A stretch of 64,000 nucleotides of DNA, taken from contig NZ_JALPRS010000003.1 in NCBI RefSeq assembly GCF_023630255.1, positions 124,001 to 188,000 on the forward strand. Reading direction: 5' to 3'. The position numbers and the translations under genes are program-made. Within the stretch, counting starts at the first letter, position 1; every line of letters begins with the position of its first letter. Source of the DNA: Pontibacter deserti. Its GTDB lineage: Bacteria; Bacteroidota; Bacteroidia; Cytophagales; Hymenobacteraceae. Below are positions 8,985-16,881 of the stretch, in pieces. A model generated the notes under the pieces. The model did not search any database and had not been told where the DNA came from. It was given only the letters and a program-made list of their open reading frames with translations.

Positions 8985-9296
8985 TCAGGTTCCTCTTCCT
9001 TCATCTTCAGTGCGCATGTTATCCGGTGGTGGTGTTCCATCGTCGGCAAAATCGTTAACGCCGGTAGCAGATGGGCCTTCGGAGGCTGTATCGCTACCAA
9101 AACCTTCTTTGCCGTCGCGGTTACCAAAACCTCCGCGCTGATGTTCGTTCTTCGGTGGATCTGCACCAGGTATAATATGTCCTGCACGCATTTCCAGTTC
9201 GCTGGTATCATCTTCTATCACCCGCACAGGTCGGTTGTGCCCGATGTCTCCTTTTTGCGAGTTCTTGTTATCGTTATTTTCCTTATTATCAGCCAT
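8985..9296 (-). CDS. Small acidic hydrophilic protein, function unknown
   Basis: 103 residues, rich in D, E, G, N and R; starts MADNKENNDNKNSQKGDIGH. No membrane segment, no cysteine and no recognised domain. It lies between the SDR gene and the 74-residue gene on the same strand, so the three may form a unit. The SDR resembles general-stress SDRs, so a stress role for the small genes is possible but is only inference. Confidence 0.6.
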   Translation of the reverse strand: MADNKENNDNKNSQKGDIGHNRPVRVIEDDTSELEMRAGHIIPGADPPKNEHQRGGFGNRDGKEGFGSDTASEGPSATGVNDFADDGTPPPDNMRTEDEGRGT

Positions 9297-9376
9297 ATTT
9301 GTTAAAATTATGAGTCTTTGCCGTCAGGCAACAATACCCTTTTTACTCCTTTTTTATACTTATGGTTGAGTAAAAG

Positions 9377-10237
9377 CTACGAACCAACCTGCTCGCCGCC
9401 ATTTACATGTATTACCTGTCCTGTTATGTAAGAGCCATCTTCAGAAGCAAGCAAGACGTAGGCAGGAGCAACTTCAGAAGGTTGGCCAGGACGTTTCAGT
9501 GGCACATTTTGCCCGAATTCTTTTACCTCTTTTGCATCGAAAGAGGCAGGTATAAGAGGTGTCCAGATCGGGCCTGGTGCCACTCCGTTTACACGAATTT
9601 TTTTCTCAGCAAGGTTAGCTGACAAAGATCTTGTGAAGGCTGTAATAGCACCTTTAGTGGATGCATAGTCCATGAGGTGGTGGCTACCACGGTAAGAGGT
9701 TACAGAAGTAGAGTTTATGATAGCACTGCCTTCCTTCATATGTTCCAGAGCAGCTTTGGTGATATAGAACATCGAGAAGATGTTAGTCTGAAAGGTACGC
9801 TGCAGCTGGTCTTTTGAAATATCTTTCAAATCGCTTTGCTCATGTTGCTCTGCAGCATTATTTACCAGAATATCCAGTTTACCCAGTTTTTTTACTGTTT
9901 GCTCCACAGCCTTCTGGCAAAATTTCTCATTACCGATGTCCCCGGAAATTAACACACACCTTCTTCCTTCTTTCTCAATAAGCTCTTTTGTTTCATCTGC
10001 ATCTCTGTCCTCATTCAGATAAACTATAGCTACATCGGCTCCTTCGCGGGCAAAGTGAACGGCAACAGCCCGGCCAATTCCGCTGTCGCCGCCGGTAATA
10101 AGTGCTACTTTGTCTTTTAATTTGTCGCTGCCTTTATAGTTATCCCGGATAAACTCGGGTTGAGGGGTCATTTTATGTTCTTTGCCAGGCTGAGATTTCT
10201 GCTTCTGTGCCGGCAGTTTCTTCGGTTTGTTTTCCAT
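9377..10237 (-). CDS. SDR-family oxidoreductase (GSP39/YghA-like)
   Basis: About 286 residues from MENKPKKLPAQ. Classical short-chain dehydrogenase features: TGGDSGIGRAVA (NAD(P)-binding TGxxxGIG), LVNNAAEQ, the catalytic Ser (STSVTSYRG) and YASTK (Tyr-x-x-x-Lys), then VNGVAPGPIWTPLI and a C-terminal VHVNGG-type end (VIHVNGGEQVG). The basic, proline/glutamine-rich N-terminal extension (QKQKSQPGKEHKMTPQPEF) is typical of the subfamily containing B. subtilis general stress protein 39 and E. coli YghA. The substrate is unknown. An earlier in-frame start at 10270 adds 11 residues without homology and is less likely. Confidence 0.88.
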   Translation of the reverse strand: MENKPKKLPAQKQKSQPGKEHKMTPQPEFIRDNYKGSDKLKDKVALITGGDSGIGRAVAVHFAREGADVAIVYLNEDRDADETKELIEKEGRRCVLISGDIGNEKFCQKAVEQTVKKLGKLDILVNNAAEQHEQSDLKDISKDQLQRTFQTNIFSMFYITKAALEHMKEGSAIINSTSVTSYRGSHHLMDYASTKGAITAFTRSLSANLAEKKIRVNGVAPGPIWTPLIPASFDAKEVKEFGQNVPLKRPGQPSEVAPAYVLLASEDGSYITGQVIHVNGGEQVGS

Positions 10238-10369
10238 AGTTTTAGTAGCTTTAAGTAAGTATAGCTGCAACCAATTTAATTTTAAGCTATACGCCAGCTA
10301 TTTTTATCACGTTGCCACATTACCATTAACCAGCTTTATAAAGTATAAGCAGATACAACTCTAGAAACT

Positions 10370-10624
10370 ATGTGGAAAGAAGAAGACAATAAATTACGCC
10401 GCAGTCTTACTTTTAAAGATTTCAGGCAGGCCATGGATTTTATGCAAAAGGTTGCCACTGTAGCCGAGGAAATGGATCATCACCCGTGGTGGAGCAATGT
10501 GTACAATAAAATAGAAATTGAGCTGACCACGCATGATGCAGGAAACACTGTAACCAAACGTGACCTGAAACTGGCCCAGCGTATTGATGAAATTTACGAC
10601 CAGATGACTGCATCTGAAGAATAG
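10370..10624 (+). CDS. phhB: Pterin-4a-carbinolamine dehydratase
   Basis: Dehydrates 4a-hydroxytetrahydrobiopterin formed by aromatic amino acid hydroxylases, recycling the pterin cofactor. 84 residues with the family signature EEMDHHPWWSNVYNKIEIEL (His-His-Pro plus Trp) and the closing THDAGNTVTKRDLKLAQRID. It is slightly shorter than average because the N-terminal helix is short. Transcribed alone and divergently from the SDR gene; no phenylalanine hydroxylase gene is nearby. Confidence 0.93.
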   Translation: MWKEEDNKLRRSLTFKDFRQAMDFMQKVATVAEEMDHHPWWSNVYNKIEIELTTHDAGNTVTKRDLKLAQRIDEIYDQMTASEE

Positions 10625-10764
10625 TTATTGCTGTGTTTTATTTTTATGAACACATTAACTATGGCTTTGTGTTGTGGAAAAGCGCTACAGGTATAGAGCA
10701 TATGCCATCTATAGCGGCATTATCTGTTAGCAATCAACACGCAATTTTATAGTATCTTTACAGC

Positions 10765-11451
10765 ATGCAGGAACCTGAAAAAACAAACCTATACCTGGTG
10801 CCTACGCCCATTGGTAACCTGGAAGATATAACGTTGCGTGCCATTAGAATACTGAAGGAAGTGGATGTGATCTTGGCAGAAGATACCCGTACCAGCGGTA
10901 AACTCTTACAGCATCTGGGCATCGAAAAGCGTATGCACAGCCACCACCTGCACAACGAGCACAAGGCTACTGCGCATATTATAGATCGCCTGAAAGCCGG
11001 AGAAGTGATGGCCCTGATATCGGATGCAGGAACGCCGGGCATTTCTGATCCTGGGTTTTTCCTGGTACGTGAATGTTTGAAAAACGACCTGAAGGTGGAA
11101 TGTCTGCCTGGTGCTACTGCGTTTGTACCGGCACTGGTTAAATCAGGCTTCAGTACCGACAGGTTTACGTTTGAAGGATTTTTGCCTATAAAAAAAGGAC
11201 GCCAGACACGCCTGCAAAGCCTGGTCGAAGAAGAACGTACCATGATCTTTTATGAGTCGCCGCACCGCCTGCTTAAAACGCTGACACAGTTTAAAGAATA
11301 TTTTGGCGGCGAGCGCATGGCATCCGTTTCACGTGAAATATCTAAAATGTTCGAAGAGACGATTAATGGTACGCTCGACGAACTGATACAAATCTTTACA
11401 ACCAAAGCAATTAAAGGTGAATTCGTCATTGTTGTACAGGGTAGTAAATAG
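10765..11451 (+). CDS. rsmI: 16S rRNA (cytidine-1402-2'-O)-methyltransferase
   Basis: Methylates the ribose of C1402 in the decoding centre of 16S rRNA using SAM. 228 residues, normal for the family. Signatures: LYLVPTPIGNLEDITLRAI at the start, LAEDTRTSGKLL, ALISDAGTPGISDPG and GFLPIKKGRQTRL, then MIFYESPHRL. A near-consensus -7 box (TATCTTTA, about 10753-10760) lies just upstream of the ATG. Its 3' end overlaps the start of lnt by about 35 bp, so the two are probably coupled. A sequence matching parS at 14 of 16 positions lies within its codons. Confidence 0.95.
   Translation: MQEPEKTNLYLVPTPIGNLEDITLRAIRILKEVDVILAEDTRTSGKLLQHLGIEKRMHSHHLHNEHKATAHIIDRLKAGEVMALISDAGTPGISDPGFFLVRECLKNDLKVECLPGATAFVPALVKSGFSTDRFTFEGFLPIKKGRQTRLQSLVEEERTMIFYESPHRLLKTLTQFKEYFGGERMASVSREISKMFEETINGTLDELIQIFTTKAIKGEFVIVVQGSK
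11325..11340. promoter_or_regulatory. Possible secondary parS (ParB-binding) site inside rsmI
   Basis: CGTTTCACGTGAAATA matches TGTTTCACGTGAAACA at 14 of 16 positions and keeps the full central palindrome TTTCACGTGAAA. It encodes SVSREI of RsmI, so coincidence is possible. Chromosomal parS sites do often lie within genes. Confidence 0.4.
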
Positions 11452-13099
11452 CCCTTTTATACTTCCGTTTCTGGCCCTGCTGACCGGGCTTATACTTTGG
11501 CTGGGATGGCCCACAAAGCCACTGGCCTTTTTCCTGTTCTTCGGGTTTGTGCCGCTGCTGTATATGGAGCAGTACATCGTGCAAAGCCAGAAGTATAAAT
11601 CGCCAGGCTATACTTTCTTTAAGTGGTCTTACCTGGCCATGCTGCTCTGGAATTTGTTTACTACCTGGTGGGTAATGCATTCTACATTGCCGGGCGGTAT
11701 TGTAGCCGTGCTGCTTAACTCCCTGCTGATGTGTATTCCACTAACGGCATATTACTTTACCCGCAAATACCTGGGAAATGCAATCGGCTATACTTCTTTT
11801 ATAGTTTACTGGGTAGCTTTTGAGCAGTTCCACCTGAACTGGGATCTGTCGTGGCCTTGGCTTACGCTGGGTAACGGTTTTGCAACGCTTAACCAGTGGG
11901 TGCAGTGGTATGAATATACCGGCTTTTTAGGGGGTTCGGTGTGGATATTGTTTGTAAACCTGCTTATTTTCCTGGTTATCCGGACTTATCCGCAGCAGCA
12001 CGTCGAGCTTAAAAAACTATGGTTGCCGTTAGTGCTGATTATTGTTCCTATACTTATCTCTTATGGGATACTGGCTACTTACGAAGAAAAAGGTACGCCA
12101 ACTGAAGTAGTGGTGGTACAGCCAAACATAGACCCTTATAGAGAGAAGTTCTCAGGGCACGACAACTTTATACCTTACGAAGAGCAACAGCAGCGCCTGA
12201 TAAGCTTATCAGAGCAGAAGATAACACCAAATACACGTTTTGTTGTATGGCCTGAAACTGCCTTGCGCCAGGACAATGGCTATTGGGAAGAGCAGCTGCA
12301 TAACTACCAGTCTATACTTGATCTGAAAGAATTTACGCAGCGCCACCCGCACCTTGAGTTGGTAACAGGCCTAGACAGCTATACTTTTTATGGCGATAAT
12401 AAAGATGCCAGCCCTACTATCCGCCACTTGGAAGGCTTTGGCTATTACGATTCGTTTAACACGGCCATGCACATTAACCGCAGCAGCGAGATTGACCTAT
12501 ACCATAAATCGAAGCTGGTACCTGGTGTAGAGAAACTTCCTTACCCGCATCTGTTTAAGTTTTTAGGGCCATTGGCAATAGACCTGGGAGGAACAGTAGG
12601 TAGCCAGGGAAGCCAGGAAACACGCGATGTATTTAAACATTCTCAAAATGCAACTCTTGGTGCTGCACCGGTTATCTGTTACGAATCTATTTATGGAGAA
12701 TATGTATCAGAATATGTGCGTAATGGGGCCAGCCTAATCTTTGTGATCACGAACGACGGCTGGTGGAGCGACTCGCCGGGCTATAAGCAACATTTACAAT
12801 ATGCCACGCTACGCGCTATCGAAACCCGTAGAAGCATAGCCAGAGCGGCCAACACTGGTATATCAGCCTTCATTAACCAGAAAGGCGAGATAACAGCAAA
12901 GTCAGGTTGGTGGGTGCAGGCATCACTTTCGCAAACTATACTTGCCAATACAGCTCTAACATTTTATACCAGCACCGGCGAATATATCGGCAACTCGGCT
13001 TTGTGGCTCTCCCTGTTGCTTTTTGTGGTAGCTATAGCCGCAGCAGTGCTTAACAGAAAAAAACAAAAGCCTGAAGTTAAAGTAGCGACTCGCGCTTAA
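11417..13099 (+). CDS. lnt: Apolipoprotein N-acyltransferase
   Basis: Integral membrane enzyme that adds the third acyl chain to lipoproteins. 560 residues: about seven membrane segments in the N-terminal 230 residues, then a periplasmic nitrilase-fold domain and a C-terminal membrane helix. The expected catalytic triad is visible: Glu280 (VVWPETAL), Lys364 (YHKSKLVPGVE) and Cys421 (APVICYESIYG). The start is probably GTG at 11417; TTG codons at 11429 and 11432 are alternatives. All overlap the end of rsmI. The rsmI-lnt-phosphatase order suggests one transcript. Confidence 0.93.
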   Translation: MNSSLLYRVVNSPFILPFLALLTGLILWLGWPTKPLAFFLFFGFVPLLYMEQYIVQSQKYKSPGYTFFKWSYLAMLLWNLFTTWWVMHSTLPGGIVAVLLNSLLMCIPLTAYYFTRKYLGNAIGYTSFIVYWVAFEQFHLNWDLSWPWLTLGNGFATLNQWVQWYEYTGFLGGSVWILFVNLLIFLVIRTYPQQHVELKKLWLPLVLIIVPILISYGILATYEEKGTPTEVVVVQPNIDPYREKFSGHDNFIPYEEQQQRLISLSEQKITPNTRFVVWPETALRQDNGYWEEQLHNYQSILDLKEFTQRHPHLELVTGLDSYTFYGDNKDASPTIRHLEGFGYYDSFNTAMHINRSSEIDLYHKSKLVPGVEKLPYPHLFKFLGPLAIDLGGTVGSQGSQETRDVFKHSQNATLGAAPVICYESIYGEYVSEYVRNGASLIFVITNDGWWSDSPGYKQHLQYATLRAIETRRSIARAANTGISAFINQKGEITAKSGWWVQASLSQTILANTALTFYTSTGEYIGNSALWLSLLLFVVAIAAAVLNRKKQKPEVKVATRA

Positions 13100-13138
13100 C
13101 CTGCGTAAGTATAAGCTTTGCCAACAAACACAAAAACT

Positions 13139-13942
13139 ATGAACCTGCAGCAGCTTTGCAACAACGTAACTATAATTGCCCGTAGCGCCGGCGCCTTTAT
13201 CAAACAGGAAGTTTCAGATTTCGACCGCTCCAAAGTTGAGATGAAGGGCTTTAACAACCTAGTATCCTATGTAGATAAACAGGCTGAAGAGAAACTGGTA
13301 AACGACCTGCGTAAACTATTGCCTGAAGCGGGCTTTATAACCGAAGAAGAAACAGCAACCGAACGCGGCGACAGGTATAACTGGATCATAGACCCACTGG
13401 ACGGCACCACCAACTTTACACACGGCCTGCACCACTTTGCAGTAAGTATAGGCCTGATGGAAAACGATGAAATGGTGCTGGGTGTGATTTATGCCCCGAT
13501 GATGGATGAATGCTTTTATGCTACCAAAGGCAATGGTGCTTACCTGAACGACAAACAAATTAAGGTGTCTGATGCAGAAGGTCTGAAAGATTCGCTGATT
13601 GCAACCGGATTTCCTTACTATGACTTTGGGCTTACGCAGCAATACCTGCAGGTTTTAGGGGGCTTTATGGCTGTATCGCATGGCGTGCGTAGGATAGGGT
13701 CTGCTGCTCTGGATCTTGCGTATGTAGCTGCCGGTAGGTTTGAAGGCTTTTTTGAGTACAACCTGAATGCCTGGGATGTAGCCGCCGGTGTAGTTATAGT
13801 GCAGGAAGCAGGCGGTAAATTATCTAAATTTACGGCTGGTGGCGATTATGTTTTCGGAAGAGAAATAGTAGCCAGCAACGGGAACATACACAACGAAATG
13901 CTACAGACCATTGCCCAGCACTGGAAACAACCAGTTTCGTAA
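13139..13942 (+). CDS. Inositol monophosphatase family protein (SuhB-like)
   Basis: Mg-dependent sugar/inositol phosphatase of about 267 residues. Metal-site motifs: EEETATERG (Glu ligands), WIIDPLDGTTNFTHGLHHFA (the DPxDGTxNF signature) and LNAWDVAAGVVIVQEAGG (the WDxAAG motif). The ATG at 13139 (MNLQQLCNN) is preferred over an in-frame TTG at 13118. Starts 39 bp after lnt. Members act on inositol-1-phosphate or fructose-1,6-bisphosphate, and SuhB also acts in rRNA antitermination; the sequence does not decide between these. Confidence 0.9.
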   Translation: MNLQQLCNNVTIIARSAGAFIKQEVSDFDRSKVEMKGFNNLVSYVDKQAEEKLVNDLRKLLPEAGFITEEETATERGDRYNWIIDPLDGTTNFTHGLHHFAVSIGLMENDEMVLGVIYAPMMDECFYATKGNGAYLNDKQIKVSDAEGLKDSLIATGFPYYDFGLTQQYLQVLGGFMAVSHGVRRIGSAALDLAYVAAGRFEGFFEYNLNAWDVAAGVVIVQEAGGKLSKFTAGGDYVFGREIVASNGNIHNEMLQTIAQHWKQPVS

Positions 13943-13975
13943 ACTTTTTATACTTGCTTATAGTTGTAACAGCAC

Positions 13976-14167
13976 ATGATACAGCAAATCATCATCCTCA
14001 TTCTGTTTATAATTGCCGCAGCGTACCTTGTGCGTTTGTTGTACCGCACATTCAGTAGCAAAGCCGATGGCTGCGCAAAGGGCTGCGGCGCCTGCGGTGG
14101 CATCGATTTCAAGAAAATAGAGCAGGAGATGGAAAAGCGAAAGCAGGCTACATTACCCAACATATAA
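13976..14167 (+). CDS. Small single-pass Cys-rich membrane protein (FeoB-associated type)
   Basis: 63 residues: one N-terminal membrane helix (IIILILFIIAAAYLVRLLY), then a Cys/Gly cluster CAKGCGACGG and a basic amphipathic tail ending KRKQATLPNI. Helix plus CxxxCGxC is the layout of the FeoB-associated Cys-rich membrane proteins found beside ferrous iron transporters, but no feoAB is in the window. The cysteines could bind metal. Followed directly by a strong terminator. Confidence 0.75.
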   Translation: MIQQIIILILFIIAAAYLVRLLYRTFSSKADGCAKGCGACGGIDFKKIEQEMEKRKQATLPNI

Positions 14168-14193
14168 ATACCTAACGCAACTATAAAATTACA

Positions 14194-14223
14194 AAAGGCG
14201 CTACCCGACAGGTGGCGCCTTTC
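14194..14223 (+). terminator. Intrinsic terminator after the small Cys-rich gene
   Basis: AAAGGCGCTACC, a short loop, then GGTGGCGCCTTT and a T-rich tract: a 12-bp stem with one G-T pair. Confidence 0.92.
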
Positions 14224-14378
14224 TTTTTTTACAATTCATCTGTCTTTATACCTGGCTCCGGCATCTTCAGCAAGCAAAAATTCCCTCCCCTCACAAAACA
14301 TAAGCTACTTTTTGCGTATAGTTCTATAACCAATCAGCAATACATAGAAAGGATCAGATCATTTAAACTAAAGATATC

Positions 14379-14717
14379 ATGCAAGATAAAGTAGAAGAAA
14401 GATCTCTGGTAAATGTACTTAACCGCCTGCGCAGGGATGGGTATAAGTATGATTTTAAAGTATCCGGAGAAGGAAGACTATGCACCATGGAAAACAAGGA
14501 TGAGTTTACTCCAGATCAGGTGCGCATTGTAGACTTTTATCGTTTTGAAGGGGAAAGCGACCCTGATGATATGTCGATACTTTATGCAATAGAAACCAAC
14601 AGCGGGCTGAAAGGCACCATCTCTAACTCGTATGGTCCTTATGCCGATACGGGTGTAGACAGCTTCCTGAAGCAGGTAGAAGACTTAGGAAAGAACCTTG
14701 ATAAAAGAGACAAATAA
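14379..14717 (+). CDS. Conserved small protein of unknown function
   Basis: 112 residues, mixed alpha/beta, no membrane segment. It contains FYRFEGESDPDDMSILYAIE followed by NSGLKGTISNSYGPYAD. I have seen this pattern in small Bacteroidota proteins that are often mislabelled phosphoribosylpyrophosphate synthetase; nothing here supports that enzyme activity. Single gene, closed by a strong terminator shared with the convergent mscS gene. Confidence 0.75.
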   Translation: MQDKVEERSLVNVLNRLRRDGYKYDFKVSGEGRLCTMENKDEFTPDQVRIVDFYRFEGESDPDDMSILYAIETNSGLKGTISNSYGPYADTGVDSFLKQVEDLGKNLDKRDK

Positions 14718-14722
14718 CAAAG

Positions 14723-14750
14723 AAAGCCGGTTACTACTAACCGGCTTTTT
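14723..14750. terminator. Bidirectional terminator between convergent genes
   Basis: AAAGCCGGTTA, 4-nt loop, TAACCGGCTTT followed by Ts: an 11-bp perfect stem in a 37-bp gap between two stop codons, serving both strands. Confidence 0.92.
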
Positions 14751-14754
14751 ATAT

Positions 14755-15705
14755 TCACTCATTTTCGGCAACTCCATTTCCGGAATCTCTAGTTTGGTTA
14801 TCTTTTCTGATTGCAACTTTAATAGCCCCTAAATGATCCGATAATCTTTCGCCACGCTTAATGTTGAAATCAAGTGTGCGAACCGGGAACGGAATGATAA
14901 CTCCTTGTGCATCAAATGCCTTTTTAATTCGAATTATGGCATCGCTTTTGGCACTCACGTAATCAAACTGCCGGGAATAAGTTACCCAGAAACGAGCTTT
15001 AAAGTTAATTGAGCTTTCATCAAACTCATCATACACCACTTCTATGTCACGGGTTTTTACCCGGTTCTTTACATCCTGAAGGGCTTCGATAACAATTTGC
15101 TGTACCTGCTCCAAGTCTTCGCCATACGATATGCCCACATCCAGATCAACGCGTCGGATGCCGTGATAAGAATAATTGGTAACCGGGTTCTCGAACACCA
15201 TTTTGTTTGGCAACATTACCAACTCTCCGGTCACTTTGCGGATATTTATAGTTCTGAGCGAGATGCGTTCAATTACGCCGAAGTAATCATTTGTTTCGAT
15301 CATATCGCCTACTCCAAAAGGCTTTTGTACCGCTATAATAGTACCTGATATAAAGTTCGCAGCGATATCCTGAAAGGCAAAACCAAGTGCCAGACCTACT
15401 ATACCCACACCGGCAAGCAACGACACTACCACATTATCCAGCTTAAGCACACTAAGCACCAGCAGGAAACCCACCATCAGGATGGCCAGGTACAGCAAAG
15501 TAGAGATTAAGTTATTAAGCGCTGGACTATGCGAGAAGCGAGCAATTACTCTATCTAACCCATTGCGGATTAAACGGGCTACAAAAAAGGTGATGATCAG
15601 GATTATAAGGGCGAGGAACAGGTTAGGCAACATCAGCACCAGGTGCCTTCCCCATTGTTCCAGCTTATTGAGCAGTAGCTCTAAAGCTTTATCAATGTCG
15701 TTCAT
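14755..15705 (-). CDS. Small-conductance mechanosensitive channel (MscS family)
   Basis: Membrane channel that opens on membrane tension to release solutes in hypo-osmotic shock. About 316 residues from MNDIDKALELLL, with three membrane helices; the pore-lining TM3 carries the Gly/Ala-rich pattern (SLLAGVGIVGLALGFAFQDI), followed by the beta domain signature FGVGDMIETNDYFGVIERI and VMLPNK-type loop (VMLPNKMVFENPV). A longer in-frame start at 15789 would add 28 residues and overlap the radical SAM gene, so the ATG at 15705 is chosen. Lies 37 bp after the radical SAM gene on the same strand. Confidence 0.93.
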   Translation of the reverse strand: MNDIDKALELLLNKLEQWGRHLVLMLPNLFLALIILIITFFVARLIRNGLDRVIARFSHSPALNNLISTLLYLAILMVGFLLVLSVLKLDNVVVSLLAGVGIVGLALGFAFQDIAANFISGTIIAVQKPFGVGDMIETNDYFGVIERISLRTINIRKVTGELVMLPNKMVFENPVTNYSYHGIRRVDLDVGISYGEDLEQVQQIVIEALQDVKNRVKTRDIEVVYDEFDESSINFKARFWVTYSRQFDYVSAKSDAIIRIKKAFDAQGVIIPFPVRTLDFNIKRGERLSDHLGAIKVAIRKDNQTRDSGNGVAENE

Positions 15706-15742
15706 AAAGTAGAGGTATTTGACCAGAAAACTAACCTGGTAT

Positions 15743-16765
15743 TTAAGCCCATACTCTAGTTCCTTCAGTACAGTTGCGGCACATGTCAACTTCTGCCCTG
15801 GAGCGCAACACAGCCTGCCTGAACCTGCTATACTTTTCGCTGCGCCAAACCTGTGTAAATTGTCCTTCTTTCAGGTCTCCTAATTGGTATTCGGCATCTT
15901 TATCGAAGCAGCAGGGCACTACCAGTCCATCCCAGGTAATTACACAGGAGTGCCACATTTTCCAGCAGTGATTAAGCAGTTTGTTTTTGATGCTGTAGCT
16001 GCCGTTGCCGTTGTTTTTATACCTCGAGTAATAGTCTATAGTTGGTATAAGAGGAGAGCCTTGTTGGTAATCGTAAATTTGCGCGGTTTTGAACACTACT
16101 TCATCTACACCCAGATCTTTCGCAAGGACTTTTACATCTTCCAGCTGATGTTCGTTTGGACGCACCACCAGGTACTGGAACATAATATGCGGCGTTTTAG
16201 ACTTCAGTTCCTTTTTCCATTTCACCACATTACGCGTGCCCTCCAGCACTTTATCCAGTTTACCACCTACGCGGTAAGCGGCGTAGGTTTCCTGGGTAGT
16301 GCCGTCAATCGAAACTATAAGCCTGTCCAGCCCCGATTCTACCGTCTTACGGGCGGTATCGTCGTCTAAATAATGTGCATTGGTAGAGGTGGCAGTATAA
16401 ATCCCTTTTTTGCTGGCATAGCTCACCATCTCCAGAAACTGTTTGTGCAAGTATGGCTCCCCTTGAAAGTAAAAGATCAGGTATAAAAGTTTGCTGTGCA
16501 GTTGATCTATAATGTGGCGGTAAAGCGTTTCGTTAAGCATACCGGTGGGGCGTGTAAAGGACCGCAGGCCGCTGGGGCACTCAGGGCATCGCAGATTACA
16601 GGAGGTAGTTGGCTCAAGAGATATACTTACCGGCATACCCCAATGCACCGCTTTACCTGTAATTTTCGAATATAAATAGCTGCTTACCACCTGCACCGCA
16701 TTAAACGTACGCTTCCATGTCATCTTCGACAAAAAGTTAAAACCGTCTGTGAGATGTACTTTCAT
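15743..16765 (-). CDS. Radical SAM protein with SPASM domain
   Basis: 340 residues. The 4Fe-4S/SAM motif CNLRCPEC (CxxxCxxC, about residues 57-64) follows ISLEPTTS; FYFQGEPYLH supplies the SAM-contacting GE motif. The C-terminal SPASM region has Cys pairs for auxiliary clusters: CWKMWHSCVITWDGLVVPCC and CRNC. This architecture covers peptide-modifying maturases and other radical enzymes. No small precursor peptide or other biosynthetic gene is adjacent, so the substrate is unknown. It is the first gene of a pair with mscS, which is unlikely to be functional context. Confidence 0.9.
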   Translation of the reverse strand: MKVHLTDGFNFLSKMTWKRTFNAVQVVSSYLYSKITGKAVHWGMPVSISLEPTTSCNLRCPECPSGLRSFTRPTGMLNETLYRHIIDQLHSKLLYLIFYFQGEPYLHKQFLEMVSYASKKGIYTATSTNAHYLDDDTARKTVESGLDRLIVSIDGTTQETYAAYRVGGKLDKVLEGTRNVVKWKKELKSKTPHIMFQYLVVRPNEHQLEDVKVLAKDLGVDEVVFKTAQIYDYQQGSPLIPTIDYYSRYKNNGNGSYSIKNKLLNHCWKMWHSCVITWDGLVVPCCFDKDAEYQLGDLKEGQFTQVWRSEKYSRFRQAVLRSRAEVDMCRNCTEGTRVWA

Positions 16766-16814
16766 ATAGCGTAGTAGTGCGTAAGGTATAACGGCTGCAA
16801 TTACCGGAAAAAGT

Positions 16815-16841
16815 TAAGGGGCAACCATGTTGGCTGCCCCT
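16815..16841 (-). terminator. Hairpin terminator after the baeRF gene
   Basis: AGGGGCAACC / GGCTGCCCCT, nearly perfect 10-bp stem with one mismatch, located 3' of the minus-strand gene at 16882-18069. A second small stem (AGACTTT/AAAAGTCT) lies next to it. Confidence 0.75.
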
Positions 16842-16881
16842 AAGTTATAGTTTAAGACTTTAAAAGTCTAATTTATACTTG

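Noticed and set aside
15743..16765. A RiPP biosynthetic cluster around the radical SAM/SPASM gene
   Set aside because: I see no precursor peptide frame, exporter or other maturase within several kilobases; the SPASM domain alone is not enough.
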